Below are positions 36,638 to 51,100 of a stretch of 64,000 nucleotides of DNA, piece after piece; the first letter of the stretch is position 1; each line of letters starts with the position of its first letter. This DNA is from Onchocerca volvulus. Its lineage: Eukaryota; Nematoda; Chromadorea; Rhabditida; Onchocercidae. Position numbers and translations under genes: made by a program. The notes below the pieces were generated by a model that searched no databases, was not told the DNA's origin, and saw only the letters and a program-made list of their open reading frames with translations. The stretch lies in the NCBI GenBank assembly GCA_000499405.2, contig HG738137.1, positions 1,364,001-1,428,000 on the forward strand. Reading direction: 5' to 3'.

Positions 36638-37612
36638 AATTTATAAAGTTCTTTTTGTTTTGCTTCATGTTGTCGTAACTTTTACTTTTACCTTATCTCA
36701 AATACTATCTCCCTTATTTTATGCATACTTTTTTTTTTTTTTTTTTGATACTCTACGAACAATGATAGAAGTATCCAAAACACAGCATATTTATTTATTC
36801 AAATTTCGAATTATTCATTTATTGTTGTGAATATTGATAGCAAAAATATCGTACTTTTAATCATCAAAATTATGACTTTAAATCAATTTTTGTTATTTAT
36901 GTATTTATCCTATCCTTAAATCATTTAATTTCCAGCTGATTAATTTGTAGCAGAGAAGTGTGCATTGCAATCGCTGGAATCGACTTATTATGAGAGAATC
37001 TTAATTTTCTAACTATGAGAGAATCTTAATCTTCAAACAAATCTTAGCTACAGCTAAATCCTCTTGACTTCATGCATTGATTGCTTCAAAAAAAAAGTCT
37101 AACTGTCTCAAAAGCTTCTGTAAATTAATTTCTCCGAATTAAATATTCCGAAATTTAGATTTGATTTCTGAACTTCTTAATGTAATTGTTCCTAATTTGC
37201 TTTCTACTTCATGTAAATTAAGCAGAAAATAATATTAACTATTCTCACAATGTTTTATACAAAAGCATAAAATCATCGAGAAGAATAGTGGTGAAGTGGT
37301 GAAGCAGTCTTGCAACATCTTTACTTCCTTTCTACTTTAAACTTTTACAGTTTAAAAGGAAACAAGGACAATCAGATCACGACGACGTATTACAATAAAC
37401 AAATATAATACAACAGATAAATATAAATTTTCATAGCTCAATTTGTGAATCAAAATGCTCATATTAATCCGCAAATTTAATATATATTCTTTTTTTCAGC
37501 AGCAAAAAAATTTAAATTCTCAAAACTTTCGGAAAAAAGTTCCATGGTAGAAAACTGATTAAATGTAACGAAATGTTGCTAATGCCAAAAAAAAAAAGGA
37601 AAACAATAATTT
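36638..37612. other. AT-rich spacer, no gene seen
   Basis: A poly-T run lies at 36729-36746, and ATGAGAGAATCTTAAT occurs twice (36990 and 37015 area). The right part should be the flp-22 3' untranslated region and flank. Confidence 0.5.
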
Positions 37613-40600
37613 TCATTGAGAATCGTAGAAATCATCGTTTCTTTTTCCGAATCTCATCCATTTGGTGGTTTGTGCCCTTTTGCCAAAACGCATCCATTTC
37701 GTATTAGGTAATCTCTTCCCAAATCTCATCCATTTAGTATTGACTGTACGTAAATTTCGGTGGAGATCATCCTGAAATAATTTAAGCTTAATTTCGTTTC
37801 GTTATTTTCGAATTTTTAAATAATCAATAGATGTCTTTGTTAGAATTCTCAGCAGCTTTTTTTTTAGTATACTAGAACTATATCATCTGTTTTATAGGAA
37901 CCAAAAGACTAAGACTAGGCAAAACTAATTCAAATATATATATATATATATATGTTCAAAAACTTGTCTAATTATTAAATCGATTTTGATAAATATGATA
38001 CCCCAAATAATTTATAGTTCTATATATAATATCAAAACGACAAAGCAATTTTATTACTTAGCAGTATATCTCATTCTCAATCATAGTATAATAGCATTAT
38101 GATTATTTTAGTTCTTACCTATTTAATATTTAATTTATAGTGATACCATTAGTAGCATTGATCAAATTATTTTGTTCACTAAATTGTTGTACTTTGAACT
38201 TTCTAGTGATTAATCTCATTGCTATACTATTTCTAAGTTTTCTTGATCAATAAGAAGCAGATAAAGGTATTTACTAACTTCGATTAACAAGTGAATCATT
38301 TTTTATTATATATAAGTATTAATTACTATTTAATATTTACATTAATACTAATATGGATAAAAAATGAGTTTTTTTTTTTTGATTAAACAGCTTTACCGAA
38401 AAAAAGAACACTTACAAGCTAACCTTATGAAATAAATAATTTTCTTGACAAATAATCTTTTTCTTTTTAATAAATTTATAGGCAGTGATTGGGATCAAAT
38501 AAGAAATGAATATCTCAACTACCCAATTTCAGTGATTCGTTTGATAAGTAATAATTCATTTGGCATTTAATTTGCAAAACAAATGATTCATTAGGTCGTG
38601 ACTTTTTAAGAATTTATTTATTTATTCAATAATCCAAAAATAATTCAGTATCACTTTTGTTACTCCCTGCCTATCCATGATTTGTAAAATGTATATTTAT
38701 ACGCAGACATACATTCAGTTGTACCCATATCTACATCATCAAAATAAAAACCAAGTTAGGAAGCATATAATTCAATTTAATTCTATTTAATTCTGTTCAT
38801 TTCGGTATATTGTTTGGCATAAATTTAATGTAAGAAGAACGGAATAATGAAAATATAATAAGAAATTAACTTGCTCAGAAATTAAAGACAGATTTGGAAA
38901 AATTAAGTTTAGTTGTTCAGACAGCATATTAGTTTTGAACGCTCCTTGCTCATTATTTATTAATATTTAATCAAATGATTGAATGTAAAAAATGTGATAA
39001 CAAAAAATTTAGCATACATCATTATCCATTGCGACTAATGATGGATTCACATTCATCGAAGCTGCTAAGATAAAAGCCATTGAAACAATGAACAAAGCAA
39101 AGATAATTTTCGATTGATTAAATTTCATTTCTGATTCAGCACACCACTGTTCGAATGTAGCTCCTTCAGCTTCAAATGGAAAATCTGTTAAAAAAAGAAG
39201 AATGTTAAAGTTTTCAAGCCTTAAAAAAAAATTTAATGGAAAATTAAAGATGCGAAAAAAATGATAAATTAACGAATAATTGCATTAGAAGTTTACAACT
39301 GAATAAGATTTCGTTCGTGGATTCTTGCAAAGATTTAATATTATTTTTGGGCTTCTTAATAACACCTAATTCAATGTTTGCTTGATTTTACAGCGCCAAT
39401 TCTGTTACTATGAAAGGCTCGTGTAGAATATCACGTTCAATGTCTATGCTTCATTCAAGCAAATGAGATGAATCGGAAAATAGTCTGAAAACGTTTCATC
39501 CCACAATTTCTCTAATCATTCGCTTTACCGAATATAACAGCTTCATTACACTCTAGCTATCCTCATAGAAATTTTTGTCATCTTAATAGTAGTAATTTGA
39601 GCTGATGTACGGATTTGATTCTCAATCAAGCTTATTAATAGTAATGAGAATAATTATGGAATATAAATGCTGTTAATATCCATGTTTCAACCACAAAATT
39701 TATTTCTAAACGTCTTTTAATAGTTATAAGTGAAAATAATGAAATTAGTCAAAAAGAATCATTTTTTCGAATTTATATTTGCTAATAATCTTTGCAAGCA
39801 ACCAAACTTTGCACGTTATATTAGCTTTATAGGTTCTAGAAAATATTATGATGGTTAAAATATTTGGATAATTAAAGAAATAACTTAACGAAACGATGTT
39901 GAAATGGTCTTCTAAATGCAAAAATTTTGTAAGAATAAATTTGCACTTGATGTCAAAGTTGCAACTCACAAAAGTTAACTTGAAGGGATATTATGATGTT
40001 GAAAAGAAGATATGAATAAATTGTTAAAAATTAAAATATTACAATAACATTTGCAAAAAAAAAAAAAAAAGTTAAACGAAATGCATTTAGTTCACATTTA
40101 TTCAATTAGGATACTTGGAAGGAAAAAAAACCTTGCAAAAACAGACATGAATGGAATGAATTTTAATTTTTTTTTTTTCTTTTTGTCATCAGATGAATAC
40201 TATATTTTGCAATCAGCATCGTAAATCAAAACAATAGTGATGAAATTTGTGAATGAATAGAATGTGAAAAATACGACTGAATAATTATAAGAGTAGACAT
40301 AGTTTTGAAATAATATATTTTCTTCTTTATAAAATATTTGTGAGCAAAAAAATTAAGAAAACTATGCTGAGTTCAAATATCTGCATTTAAATGCATTTCA
40401 TTTTTTTAAAATATTTCAATATAAATCAAAATGCATAGAAGTTCAAGATTAATATCCAAATATTATATTGTGTTTGATTAGCCTACGATAATTGGAACAG
40501 ATTATTCATTCTTGATCAGCTTAATTATCGATGATTTGTTACAATTCAATATTATTGAAAATGATATAAAATTTAAAAAAATAAAAAATAAAAATAAAGA

Positions 40601-41606
40601 ATTATCTAAATTAGTTAAGCTTTTACTAAATAAACCTTATAGTTCCCACTTGGTTTACCGTTTAAAATTAGCTTTCTAACAAATTCTGATTGCAGCAATT
40701 TAGGAAATTGCTAATGGAACGGAAAATAATGCTTTAAGCATAGACATAATAATATATTTATAAAACACTAAAATCGTACAATCTTAATTATACTGCTATT
40801 TCATATATCATTCAAAATGATAACACTTCTAGTTATACTTTAATTTGGCTAACCTATGTTTTCATTCAAAATCAGTCAGGTATATAGCAAATGAAATTCA
40901 GAAAAATACGAAAAAAAAACGGACAAAACTACTATTAACTTCATAATTATATCCCAAGTAAAACCTAGAATTTGGATGATCCACTCATTTTGAAATATAC
41001 TTCTACTAAAATCATCAAAGTTTAAGTCTAGAATTTGTGATAAACAAGGAGAAAACAATAAATTATGAAAAAAAGCAAAAAAGATCATAATTTTCATCAA
41101 ATTATCTATTAAAAATCCGTTAAAGAAGAGGCTTGGATTGGGCTTAGATTCTAATTGATGATTTTTTCTTCATTAGTATTTTTTTTTTTTTATCCTGAGT
41201 TTTTAAATCAAAGAATGATTATCAAAACGCGTATTTACAGTTTTACTGCAATTTTAATTTAAAAACTCAGAAGAAAAAAGTTTGCATGATATCATGGCAT
41301 GACTGTCAACATGACATATATTTGCGATGTCATGGAAACAAAAAAAATAGTTGGCTAAAAATTGAAAAAATTTCAAATTTCAATTCTTGAATATTGCTCT
41401 GATATGACAGTTTCACTTTTCTTCGTTGCATTTCATGGTTAATATTATATTACGGTTAAAAAATGAAAATAAAATTATATTACTGAAAAAAAAGGAAAAA
41501 AAAGAATGCATAGATAATATTTTATCATTTCATTTTCAGATTTTCTTTATCACTTACATTATTATAAATACTTACCATGTTTCTTAGCAATTAATATTAA
41601 ACGCAT
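37613..41606 (-). CDS. flp-22: FMRFamide-like neuropeptide precursor FLP-22
   Basis: The last exon (37771-37613) encodes three copies of a peptide ending KWMRFG, each followed by a dibasic [22 protein letters not shown] and [10 protein letters not shown]. After cleavage and amidation they would be KWMRFamides, the FLP-22 signature of nematodes. The preceding exon (39184-39018) holds [23 protein letters not shown], split here as MKFNQSK then a hydrophobic signal, at the ATG ending at 39128. This gives an 89-residue precursor. The frame is open further up to an acceptor (AACAG) at 39184 and joins in phase to a possible first exon 41606-41576 ([10 protein letters not shown], donor GTAAGT), giving 118 residues with the signal now internal. 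The peptide part is certain; the first exon is a hypothesis. Expected in neuron secretory granules. Arg before TVNT could be a monobasic processing site. Confidence 0.9.
39185..41575 (-). other. Long intron or upstream region of flp-22
   Basis: 2.4 kb of AT-rich sequence between the proposed first exon and the signal-peptide exon. No other gene or element was recognised. If the first exon is wrong this is the flp-22 promoter. Confidence 0.45.
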
Positions 41607-43655
41607 AAACGGTGAAATAAAAATAAAATTTAGTGAGAAACACGTGCAATCACTTTATGAGAAAAAACGAAAAAAAAGTTTAAATCTCAATACAAAAAAA
41701 AAAATAAAAAAGAAAAAAAAACTAATAAAATTTTAGTGGGAAAAGCAAGAATAACAGTAATTAAATTTCGATTAAAAAAATAACAATTTTTCAAGTTTTA
41801 AAAGAAAAAAATAGCAGCAGTAGTGGTACAAGTTTATTATCAGTTTTATAAATTTATTATATTAGTTTAACTTAAAAAAATGAGAAAAGGAAAAATTTGA
41901 ATAATAAAATATTATAGTAAGATTAAAAAGTCAATTTGCTGGATATAGAAAAAAAAGTTTCCGCTTCATTAAATTGCTAGCATTACGATCAAATTTCTAT
42001 TTTGATTAGATATTTGAATATTTGTACGCTAAAATATAGCTTATGAGAAATGATATATCAAAGAATTATAATGCATAAAAATTTTCGTTCTATCGGAAAA
42101 TTGGAACGAAAAGGGAATTTATTTAATATTTCCTTTTTTCTTTTTATATAAAAGATGGAAATGTTACATTATTTCAGGAATATTTAAAATGCATAATTTT
42201 ATGAAAACCAAAAAAAAAATTTTATAAAAATAAACAATAGGATATGTCAAAAAATATTTTAACATCGAATATCGAATAGTGAATACGTTATGTAAAATGC
42301 ATATGGCATATGCTAAAATATATAATTATCAAATCTATAATTAAATTTAGAATTAAATACAATATATTTAATAAATTTTTGTTGTGATCAAAAACTTTAT
42401 TCATGAGGAGTATCATGGGAAACGGATGATCATAATGGATCGATAGAATAAAGATCAAGAAGAGAATTAAGCAGTCTCAAAAAGCTTAATTATTCATATA
42501 AAAAATCCTTGAATATTTTAAATTTCTCTCATTTTTTTAAGAACAGGGAAGACGCGGGAAAGAAATAGAAAATCTAAATCTTTTTTATTTTTAAGAGAAG
42601 AAATATAAGGATAAAAAACAAAAAATTCAAATCTTTTTCCCTCCTTATTTTTCTGTATCCCTTTCAAGACTAATTGAAAAATCCAATTTTTTAAATTTTA
42701 AATCTATAATTCATTCTTCCTGAATATATATTCTTTCTTAAAAATTAAATAATAAAATTACTTCATGAATTAAGACACCACTTCATGTAATTCTATCTCT
42801 CAGTAATATGTGATGATGATTGAAGGAAATGAAACAATGCATTTCATTAAGCATCCTTTTAAAGCTTGAATTCAAATAACTCCTCCTATGTTGAACTCCG
42901 CCTATTAACTTTTGATTCCAGTTATCAGTGAATGATATCATCTAATTTTTCATAAATTAGTAAAATCAATAAATATAATTAGTTTAAACAATTTGTCCTG
43001 TTTAATAAATCACTATCAAAAAACGAAAAAATTTGCAAATAAACGAGGTTTTGAAGTATGTTTTCTTTTTTTTTCCTCCCGAAAACAGGAAATTTCCAAT
43101 TTTTGAGATTTTAGCATTTATTTTTCATACATGAAGAATTTTGTGATGCAAAATCATTGAGGTGAATAATAAATAAATTACGTAAAAATAAAAAATTCGT
43201 TAGAATCAATAACCAGGAATGAATAAATGATCATTTATACATCCCATATACGATTCACTTTCTTCATATAAAGCGTATAGTTCAACCATTTTTTTACGTG
43301 AATTTAATAAATTTGAATTTTTAAAGCATCAAATTCATCATAGCATAAATTCATGAATTAGGTAAACTTTTACGGAAAAAGTTCATAAATAGTTGATTCA
43401 CAAATATTGGTTGAACTTTCATCTCATTTGTTTTCTAATGTCTGACACGGGCCAGTAGAAAACAGTATTTTTTTGATTCATTTTCATCTGACCTGAAATA
43501 TGCTTCTTTCCAAATTTTTCATTTCTCCCCTTCCTTCGTACGAACTCCCCCCCCAAAAAAAAAACCACTATCGTTCAACTTTTTTCAGAAAAGTCATAAA
43601 TATTAAAACCATAAATATTTGAAAACAACATACATAATTAATTAATTAATACAAG
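41607..43655. other. AT-rich spacer, no gene seen
   Basis: Low-complexity A/T-rich sequence with a C run at 43547-43554. Nothing recognisable until the PutA-like fragment. Confidence 0.5.
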
Positions 43656-43871
43656 ATGGCTAATTTCTTTAACGAAAATTTCGAATTTTTTCTTAAGTTA
43701 CTTAAAAATTTAGGAGAGCCAGTAATCCGCAAAGTAGTAAAACAAGTGATGTTAATGCTTGGTAAGCACTTTATTATTGGGAGATTAAAATCCAATTTGA
43801 CCTATGGAAAAAAAAATCGAACTTTATCAGTTGATGAGATTCTTTCAAGGTATTATCATATTCTGTACTAA
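43656..43871 (+). pseudogene. Fragment of bacterial-type proline dehydrogenase PutA (probable Wolbachia-derived insertion)
   Basis: A 71-codon open frame. Residues 1-42 (FEFFLKLLKNLGEPVIRK, then VKQVMLMLGKHFIIGR) match the region just before and at the start of the proline dehydrogenase barrel of bacterial PutA, where LGEP-I-RK...M-L-G-QF--G is conserved. The remaining 29 residues do not align clearly, and the frame stops where the domain should continue for hundreds of residues. Eukaryotic PRODH lacks this LGEPVIRK form. No intron structure, neighbour genes or rest of putA are present, so this is a dead fragment. Filarial worms often carry Wolbachia DNA in the nucleus; Wolbachia as donor is an inference. 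Confidence 0.62.
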
Positions 43872-46800
43872 TTAAACAATAATTAATGAACAGAAAGTGA
43901 TTTAGAATAATTTAATAGTTCTGATTAAAGCAATTTATTCAAAAAATTTCCACTCAAAAAAAAAAATTTAGCTTAATTTTATTATGACTAATTAAGCTAA
44001 TCGTGATTCAAATTGTATAAAATTTAGCGGAAAGTATTTGCAATGTTTTTTTTTTTTGCTTGAATTTTCTGAAACAAACTTTTCTTTATGTCTTTTTATG
44101 TAAAAAAATTATTCTTATTCATTATTACGCTGAAACTTTTATGGTCAGATGGATAGATCGAACTTCTAAAAGATGGATAATGAAAAAATAATTAATTAAA
44201 GAAGTGAATTCCAAAGTTGATGAATATTATTTGACGACAATTTCAATAGAAAATATTCATCATAAAACTTTTTATTCATTAAAATCAATAAACAAATATT
44301 TAATCATTATGCATATATCCATATATGTTAAAAGTTTTAGTCATCTAAAACTTGCATTTTTGAGTTTTTAATATTTAGATGAAAAAGTCTTACCAAACAT
44401 TTTTTTTCTCTTTTTTGCCCAAGTTATTCATTTTTATAAAATTGAAAATAAGGATAAGAAGAGCAGGAAAAAAAAATATATCAAAATGGCGATAGTTTAG
44501 AGTGCTGTCAAAAATTGTCTTGCTCTTAAAATTAATTAAAAATTGAAATTTCCTTCTTCTATCATAGATAGTGAATTGTAAGAAATGTATTCTGTTTTTT
44601 AAAACATCCATAATGATGGAATGGATTGCAATTTGTCGCACAGAAAAGCTTGTTTACATTTTACAAACATCCTTATGCTCATCTTAAAGCACATGTAAAA
44701 TTTCATTTTTTATTTATAAAAAAATATTAGAATATTGATAAAAGTTAAAACTATCATTCAGAATAAATAATTCTACTAATTGATCTGAAAGATTGATTCA
44801 AAGGAAACTTTGGAAAATAGTTTTTTTTTTTTTTTTTTTATTAAATTACTTCTAATTACAAAAAATATATGCATAGTTTGGATCCAATAACATATGTTAA
44901 AAATGAAATATTATTATTAAGCCACTGAAATTAAATAGTGGTAATTAATCCTTTTTTCTTTTAGATTTTTAATTGCTAAAGAAATCTTTATTTTTACATT
45001 TCTTTTTTTTTTAAAATACTTATAGTAACCTTGAAGTTATGTAAAATTTATTTCCATTTGAATATGAATCAAAATGCTTTTAACTAACAATTCAAAATTT
45101 AATAAAAATCAAATTAAGAATAGCAATATAACAATTTACTTTAAGATATTATGCACCCAAAACAAGAAAACTGGCATCTTCAAGCAGATTGTTTTGCATT
45201 TTCACCAGTATAAGTGTATATTTTTTATTTTTTTGAAAAATTTTCAATTTAGAAAGAAGCTGATAATAATTCTAATGAATAAGCAAACATTTAAATAAAA
45301 AAAATTCAAAATTTGGTGTACTTAAAAAATTGAAAATCGAAATGATGTAAAATTAACATGGAGTGCTACTAGCACATTTTTAGCACTATAAAACTTCATT
45401 AAATCTAGATATTTTATGGATATAACTTATATTGTATCAAATTCCAATTCAAAATAGAACATACTGAATCAAATTCAAATAGCAGTTTAATTATTTTATA
45501 ATTTTATTGATAGAAGTTCATACATCGAAATTTTGCATGCAAATATATTGAAATTTGATTTGAATTAAAATAACTTCGTAAACTTAAAATATTAAAATTT
45601 GATATAAATAAAAACAGAATTTTATTTTTAATCTTTTCAATATGTAAAAATATTTATATTGATCAAAACTTCTTATTGTTTATGCAAATAATTATCTCAT
45701 ATTTATTTAAAAACTTGGTGCCAATAATACTCATCATAACTATGATGCTTGATGTTGAATTAATAAAAGTATCAAACTTTACAGAAGTGTAAATTTTCGG
45801 GCAAAAATTTATAAATATCATAAATTATGAAGAATAAAAATGAAATTTGTCAAATGAGTATACTTTATTTTAAATTAATACCAAATAAAAAAATAAAAAA
45901 AAATGAAGAGGATGCTTTTAGATTGTGCAAATGAAGGAAAAATAAATTTAATTTAATCGATCAAATCAGAATTCTCCTTCATCCTCCATCTTTTTTCATT
46001 TGATTTGATTTATCATGATTTAATATAAAATTAATTCGCCATGAAATGGTTATAATTTTAGCTTCAAAAAATTTTTTTTCATTTTAGTACTAATTATCGG
46101 ACAAGTTTTTAAAGAAATCTATTTTTAGCTGTTTTTGTTAACTAATCTGAGCGATAATTGATGTTCTTGCATTAAGCTAAAGTTAATTTCTAACTAAATC
46201 AGTTGAATTTCCCAATGAATAAAATTCTTTCTTACCATATTATTTTCGAAATTGTTATGAATTATTTTGAAAAGGAACAAAAATTTTAATAATTGCTGAT
46301 ATAGAAAATATTCCCAAAATATATATGAAAGCGAAAAATTGATTGTAATGTAGAAATTTTTCCTAACATGATCAAAAAATGTCAAAAATCGAAGCTTCCA
46401 TTCACGATTAAACAATTTCACTTTGTTTGATCTCAAGAAATATTTGGATTTCGGAGAAAATTGATTAAATTAATTATAAACAAAATATATATTATTTATA
46501 TAACATATATTTTGTCAAGTGTATGAAGCATTATGGTCAGAATACATTTCACAAACAACTTTTATTGAAGCAACAAACAACTTTTAACTTTATTTCACAA
46601 ACAACTATTTTAATTGATTCATCTTGAAAAAGGTATCTCACAATACATTTCATTCTGAAAAATGCCATTTGTCATATTCTTGAATAATTCAATTGCTTGA
46701 TAATCTATCAATGGTCGCACTTAATGACATTTTAATCATGAAAAGTTTGTATTAATTGCTCAAAATAATGATAAAGAAATGAAGTAGCAGAAAAAAAAAA

Positions 46801-48165
46801 TTCAGAAATTCAACATTCCCTTCAAAACAAAAGGACAAAATTTCTGATTTCTGCAATAATCATAAGAATATTAATTATCATTACTGACTCCATTGCAAAT
46901 TTCGTAAGGATAATGCTAAAAAATAACTTTAGTATAAGCAAAAAAAAATGAAAAAGGTAAAGTAAAATACCTTTTTTTAATTTGTGCTATCTTCAGCAGA
47001 ACAATTATTCTGTTCTCATATAATTTCATTAATAATTTCAAATGATACATCTATTCTTCACAGAACGAATCATTTACTGACTCTTCTATAACAACCTATT
47101 CAGTTAAATCTCTTAATTTTGCAGAAAATTTGCTTTATCTTGTCGTTTACGAATAAGCTTTCTAACTTAAAAAAAAAAATCGAATAAATTCCATTTACTG
47201 CATCATAATCTGAACTTTTAAAGAAATATCAATTAATGTCAATCTAAAAAAAAAAAAAAAAAAAAAAGAAAAATTTTCATATATTTCACTGGAAAGTGAA
47301 CCAAGTAAATTCTGCCACGTTTCGAAGCGTCAGTCACTAAGCGCTGAGCAACATCGATATTGTGCATCATCTATGACATTCGCATCTTTTAGGAAATATT
47401 AGAAAACTACCCTGTCTTACCTAAAAAAAGGAGATTCATCAACCTGAATGAAAACCAGCCTCTCAGAACTAATAAAGCAAATGATTACGGCACAGAATTT
47501 CGGGCGACTATAACAATAGAAAACTGAAATAGAATTATCCAAAGCAAATATGCAAATGAAGGGATAAAAAGCAGCTTCGAAACTCCCATCTCCTAACACT
47601 GACAGCATCCTGTTGGATTGGTAATTACGTTCCAATCTTTTTTTTTCTTCACTTTGAATAAACGCATAGAAAATAATTGAATTTTTATTAGTTCAAAGTA
47701 AACTATAAAAAAAAAGTGTTCCAAAAATAAAAACTAAAATAAAATTATCCAAAGCAAATCAGCAAATGATCAGTAAGAATTTCGATATTAAAAAATGAAA
47801 CAGATGAGTCTCGAAAATCAGATGGATTCCCTATCCTCAAAAGTTAAACTATTTAAACGCATTAGAATATTTAAAGGACAAAAATATAATAAAATGGGAT
47901 GATTAACAAGATTTGATACCAGAACACAAAATTTACATAAAATAAATTCAGCATATTTATACATCAATTTCAATACTTAAAAATTGCGTATTGTAAAGCT
48001 CTTATTCTTAATTAGTAGTCTAACCTAAGCAACTAATTTGATAGTTTTCTTGATAAGATATGATTTCAACGCAAATATACTTTAATCAAATAAAAACATC
48101 CTGTATTAACGGTTATAAAATGGTGAAGACATATAATTTGATTATATCATTTATGTAAACGGATT
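43872..48165. other. AT-rich spacer, no gene seen
   Basis: 4.3 kb with frequent poly-A/T runs (for example 44821-44840, 47248-47268). Positions 47290-47640 are less AT-rich; their open frame (47417-47635 minus) matches nothing I know. The right end should include the 3' flank of the hydrolase gene. Confidence 0.5.
47521..47769. repeat. Direct repeat of 39 bp, 210 bp apart
   Basis: 47521-47559 and 47731-47769 share AATTATCCAAAGCAAAT and flanks, about 35 of 39 bases identical. Weak similarity outside suggests an old tandem duplication of a 210-bp unit. Confidence 0.6.
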
Positions 48166-51100
48166 CTAATCCTGACCGTTTGATTTTGAATCGATTTTCT
48201 TTTCTACATTTTTCCCAAGAAACACATCTTGATCGGCATCAATTTTGTCGAATAAATCAGATAATACATTGTTGAAAAGTTCCTTCTGATCAACATAAAC
48301 GTGATGACCAGCACCGTTTATTATCTTTAATGCAAAACATATAATATTCTTCTATATAAATTCTGTAGAAATTCAAGAATAATTGAATTCTAATTTCCAA
48401 AATTTTTGATTGGGAATTTCAAAATAATAAAAGTCACACAACAGTTAGGGGAAAATAAATAGAATTATCCGAATTGAGAAATATCTTGAAGAAAAGTCTC
48501 TAGTTCCTTTTTTTTTTTATTTTTTTAAAGAAATTCGCCAGATCTATCAAAAAATTTAAAAAAAAAAACATTTTTATAAATTTTGAAAATCCATTAAACC
48601 TGAACGTCAACATAAGCATTCCGTCGTTCATTCTGCACTTCAATGCCCGAAGATGAGTCAATCCAACTTTTACTGCCGTAGATGAAAGTCATCGGCACTT
48701 CAGATGGTAGATCGATTATTCTAGAAAATTAATAATTCATTTCAATGGTAAGACCTTTGTAAGGTAAGCACCATAAGCTCTAAAAATAAACCTGAGCACA
48801 AATAAATAAAAAAGTGAAAAGACAAGCAGATGAATAGTAAATTTGAACATTTATAAAATTATGCCAAAATTTGTGAAATCTGAATAAATCTATAACCTTT
48901 TAAGCATTGGCCTTCTAGCCCAACCGAATGAAAAACTCATATTAGTGAAAGCAATTTCTCCGGAAGGGTTTTGGGCATTACACTGATAGAAGTATTCATA
49001 AATAGCATTTGGATCAGCACATTGAAAACGAAGACTTAAATCAGGTCGTAATGTTTTAACCACTGAAATACCTGCAAAGCAGTTTTTGCGACTTTTGATT
49101 TTAAAAACACCGATTTTAGTTGAAATTCAAAAATATATCAATAAAAACAAAATTTACCATACGGGCCTGCCCATCGTAAAGCTGCTAAAGGATAAAAAAA
49201 TGACATCGCCCGCGTAGCAATTTTAATCCAAACAGGATAATTTTCCTAAAATACTATTGCATAATTTTGCTGAAACATCATTAAACCATAATATTTTTGA
49301 AACAGTCTTCTCTGACACAACTTAATACCAGGTTTGTTAAAATTAAATGAATATTTTAAGGATATATTTGGAAAAGGTATGAAATGAAAAATTTCCTGAA
49401 TTTCCGGAGGTTTTTCCGGAAATCCCCAAGGATCAACCAGAACAAGATGTCGTACACGTTCAGGATATTCCAGCGCAAAAGATGCTGCTAGAAATGCACC
49501 TGCAAACTGGCATTTAAACGAAATTTTAAATTAGTAACAATAATGCACTGAAGTAAAGCAAAAATGATATTTCAAACTAAAACGAGAAAAAGAAAGATTT
49601 GTTGAATTACTGACATCGAGTTATTGAAATCGTAAGAAAGGGTATTCAGTGAAGTAATTACAGAAACTCTTTTAGAAATACAATCCATATAACTTCTTCT
49701 GAAAGCAAAAGTATAACATTATTAGTAACAATTTTTGGATTTCAAGCCCGACATTCCAAAAAAATATAAATAAATTCTAACCAAAAGAATGTCCTACTAA
49801 AATCATTTTATTAATTCCCATTCTCTTTCTCCAATTTTCAATTGACTGAACAAATTGTAATTCGGCTAGTGCTGGATCCTTGGCAAATACAGGACGTGAT
49901 GAACGCCCAAAACCTACAAATTAATAAAATGTTCAAAACATTAAAAATACATGAAATGTGATTCATTTTCTTGAAGCTATAATGAAATTTGAAACTTCAA
50001 TTGCAGAATTTTTAACAAAACCGTATCATTAGTATTATCTACCTAATAAATCGAAACAATAAAGTATCCGTTTTTTCGCCATGTCATCAATATTAGCAGC
50101 CCAAAAGGCTACACCAGCAGCAAATCCATGAATAAGAACCGCCGGGATTCGAGTATATGAAGATGTAGGAGACTCAGCTGTCACCGTATATATCTGACCC
50201 ATATCTACCTGGAAATTTGGGAATCCGATGAATATAAGAAATCAAATAGTAGTAAAGCCATGCATCAAACATGAAAAGATCCGAAGTATTCTAAAAAACA
50301 AATGCAAAAATAAAATATCTGAACAAAGAACTCAAAAATTATTCAAATAACCATTCTCAAAAATTATCATACCTAAATTTTATCAATGATGAAGAGAAAT
50401 AAAATAAGGTCAGAAAAAAAAAGTAAGATCAGCAAATCTGCAAAAAAGAGAAGAAAATCCATGAAAATGCAAAACATACTGGTATAAATTGTGATGCAAT
50501 TCTTGATCGAACACTGGAAAATAGAAGTGATTCTCCCGCCGCCAGTGCTTCAACAGTAAACTGGCTCCATCGCCATCTTTTTCTGAATTTATTCCATAAA
50601 TTTTGTTGAAGAGAAACATATTATTGGACATAACTTAATATTAAACTGCAATTTACGAGAATATTCCATTCACAACACGAAGTTTTTATTCTAAATATAA
50701 GTTGGCGTCATGTTTCAACATCAGCTAATAATCATTTGTTGAATTTAAATTTATTTGATTTAAAAAAAGAATAAAAAAAAAATAAACCAAGCGTTTTGTT
50801 ACACAGCATAACCAAAACTTTGAAGTCTGACTTCAAATCCAATTTAAGAAATTCATCATTTAACAAGAATTATACTAAATTTTCAATCCCATAATAATTC
50901 ATTCTAGCACATCTATTGTTCAGTATTTCATCGAGCTACGTTATTACTTAAAATAAAATCTGGTGTAAATATATTTTTACGCATGATCCTCGAAAATATG
51001 AATGATTAACTTATACGACTAATAACTTTTTGAATAGTGCGAAAGCTTTAACTGTTTTATCTTTAAAATAAGATTTTTTCAAACTTTTTGGGATTCAATG

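Noticed and set aside
47417..47635. 72-codon minus-strand frame with SVLGDGSFEAAFYPF
   Set aside because: No recognised family and inside a degenerate duplication; could be chance.
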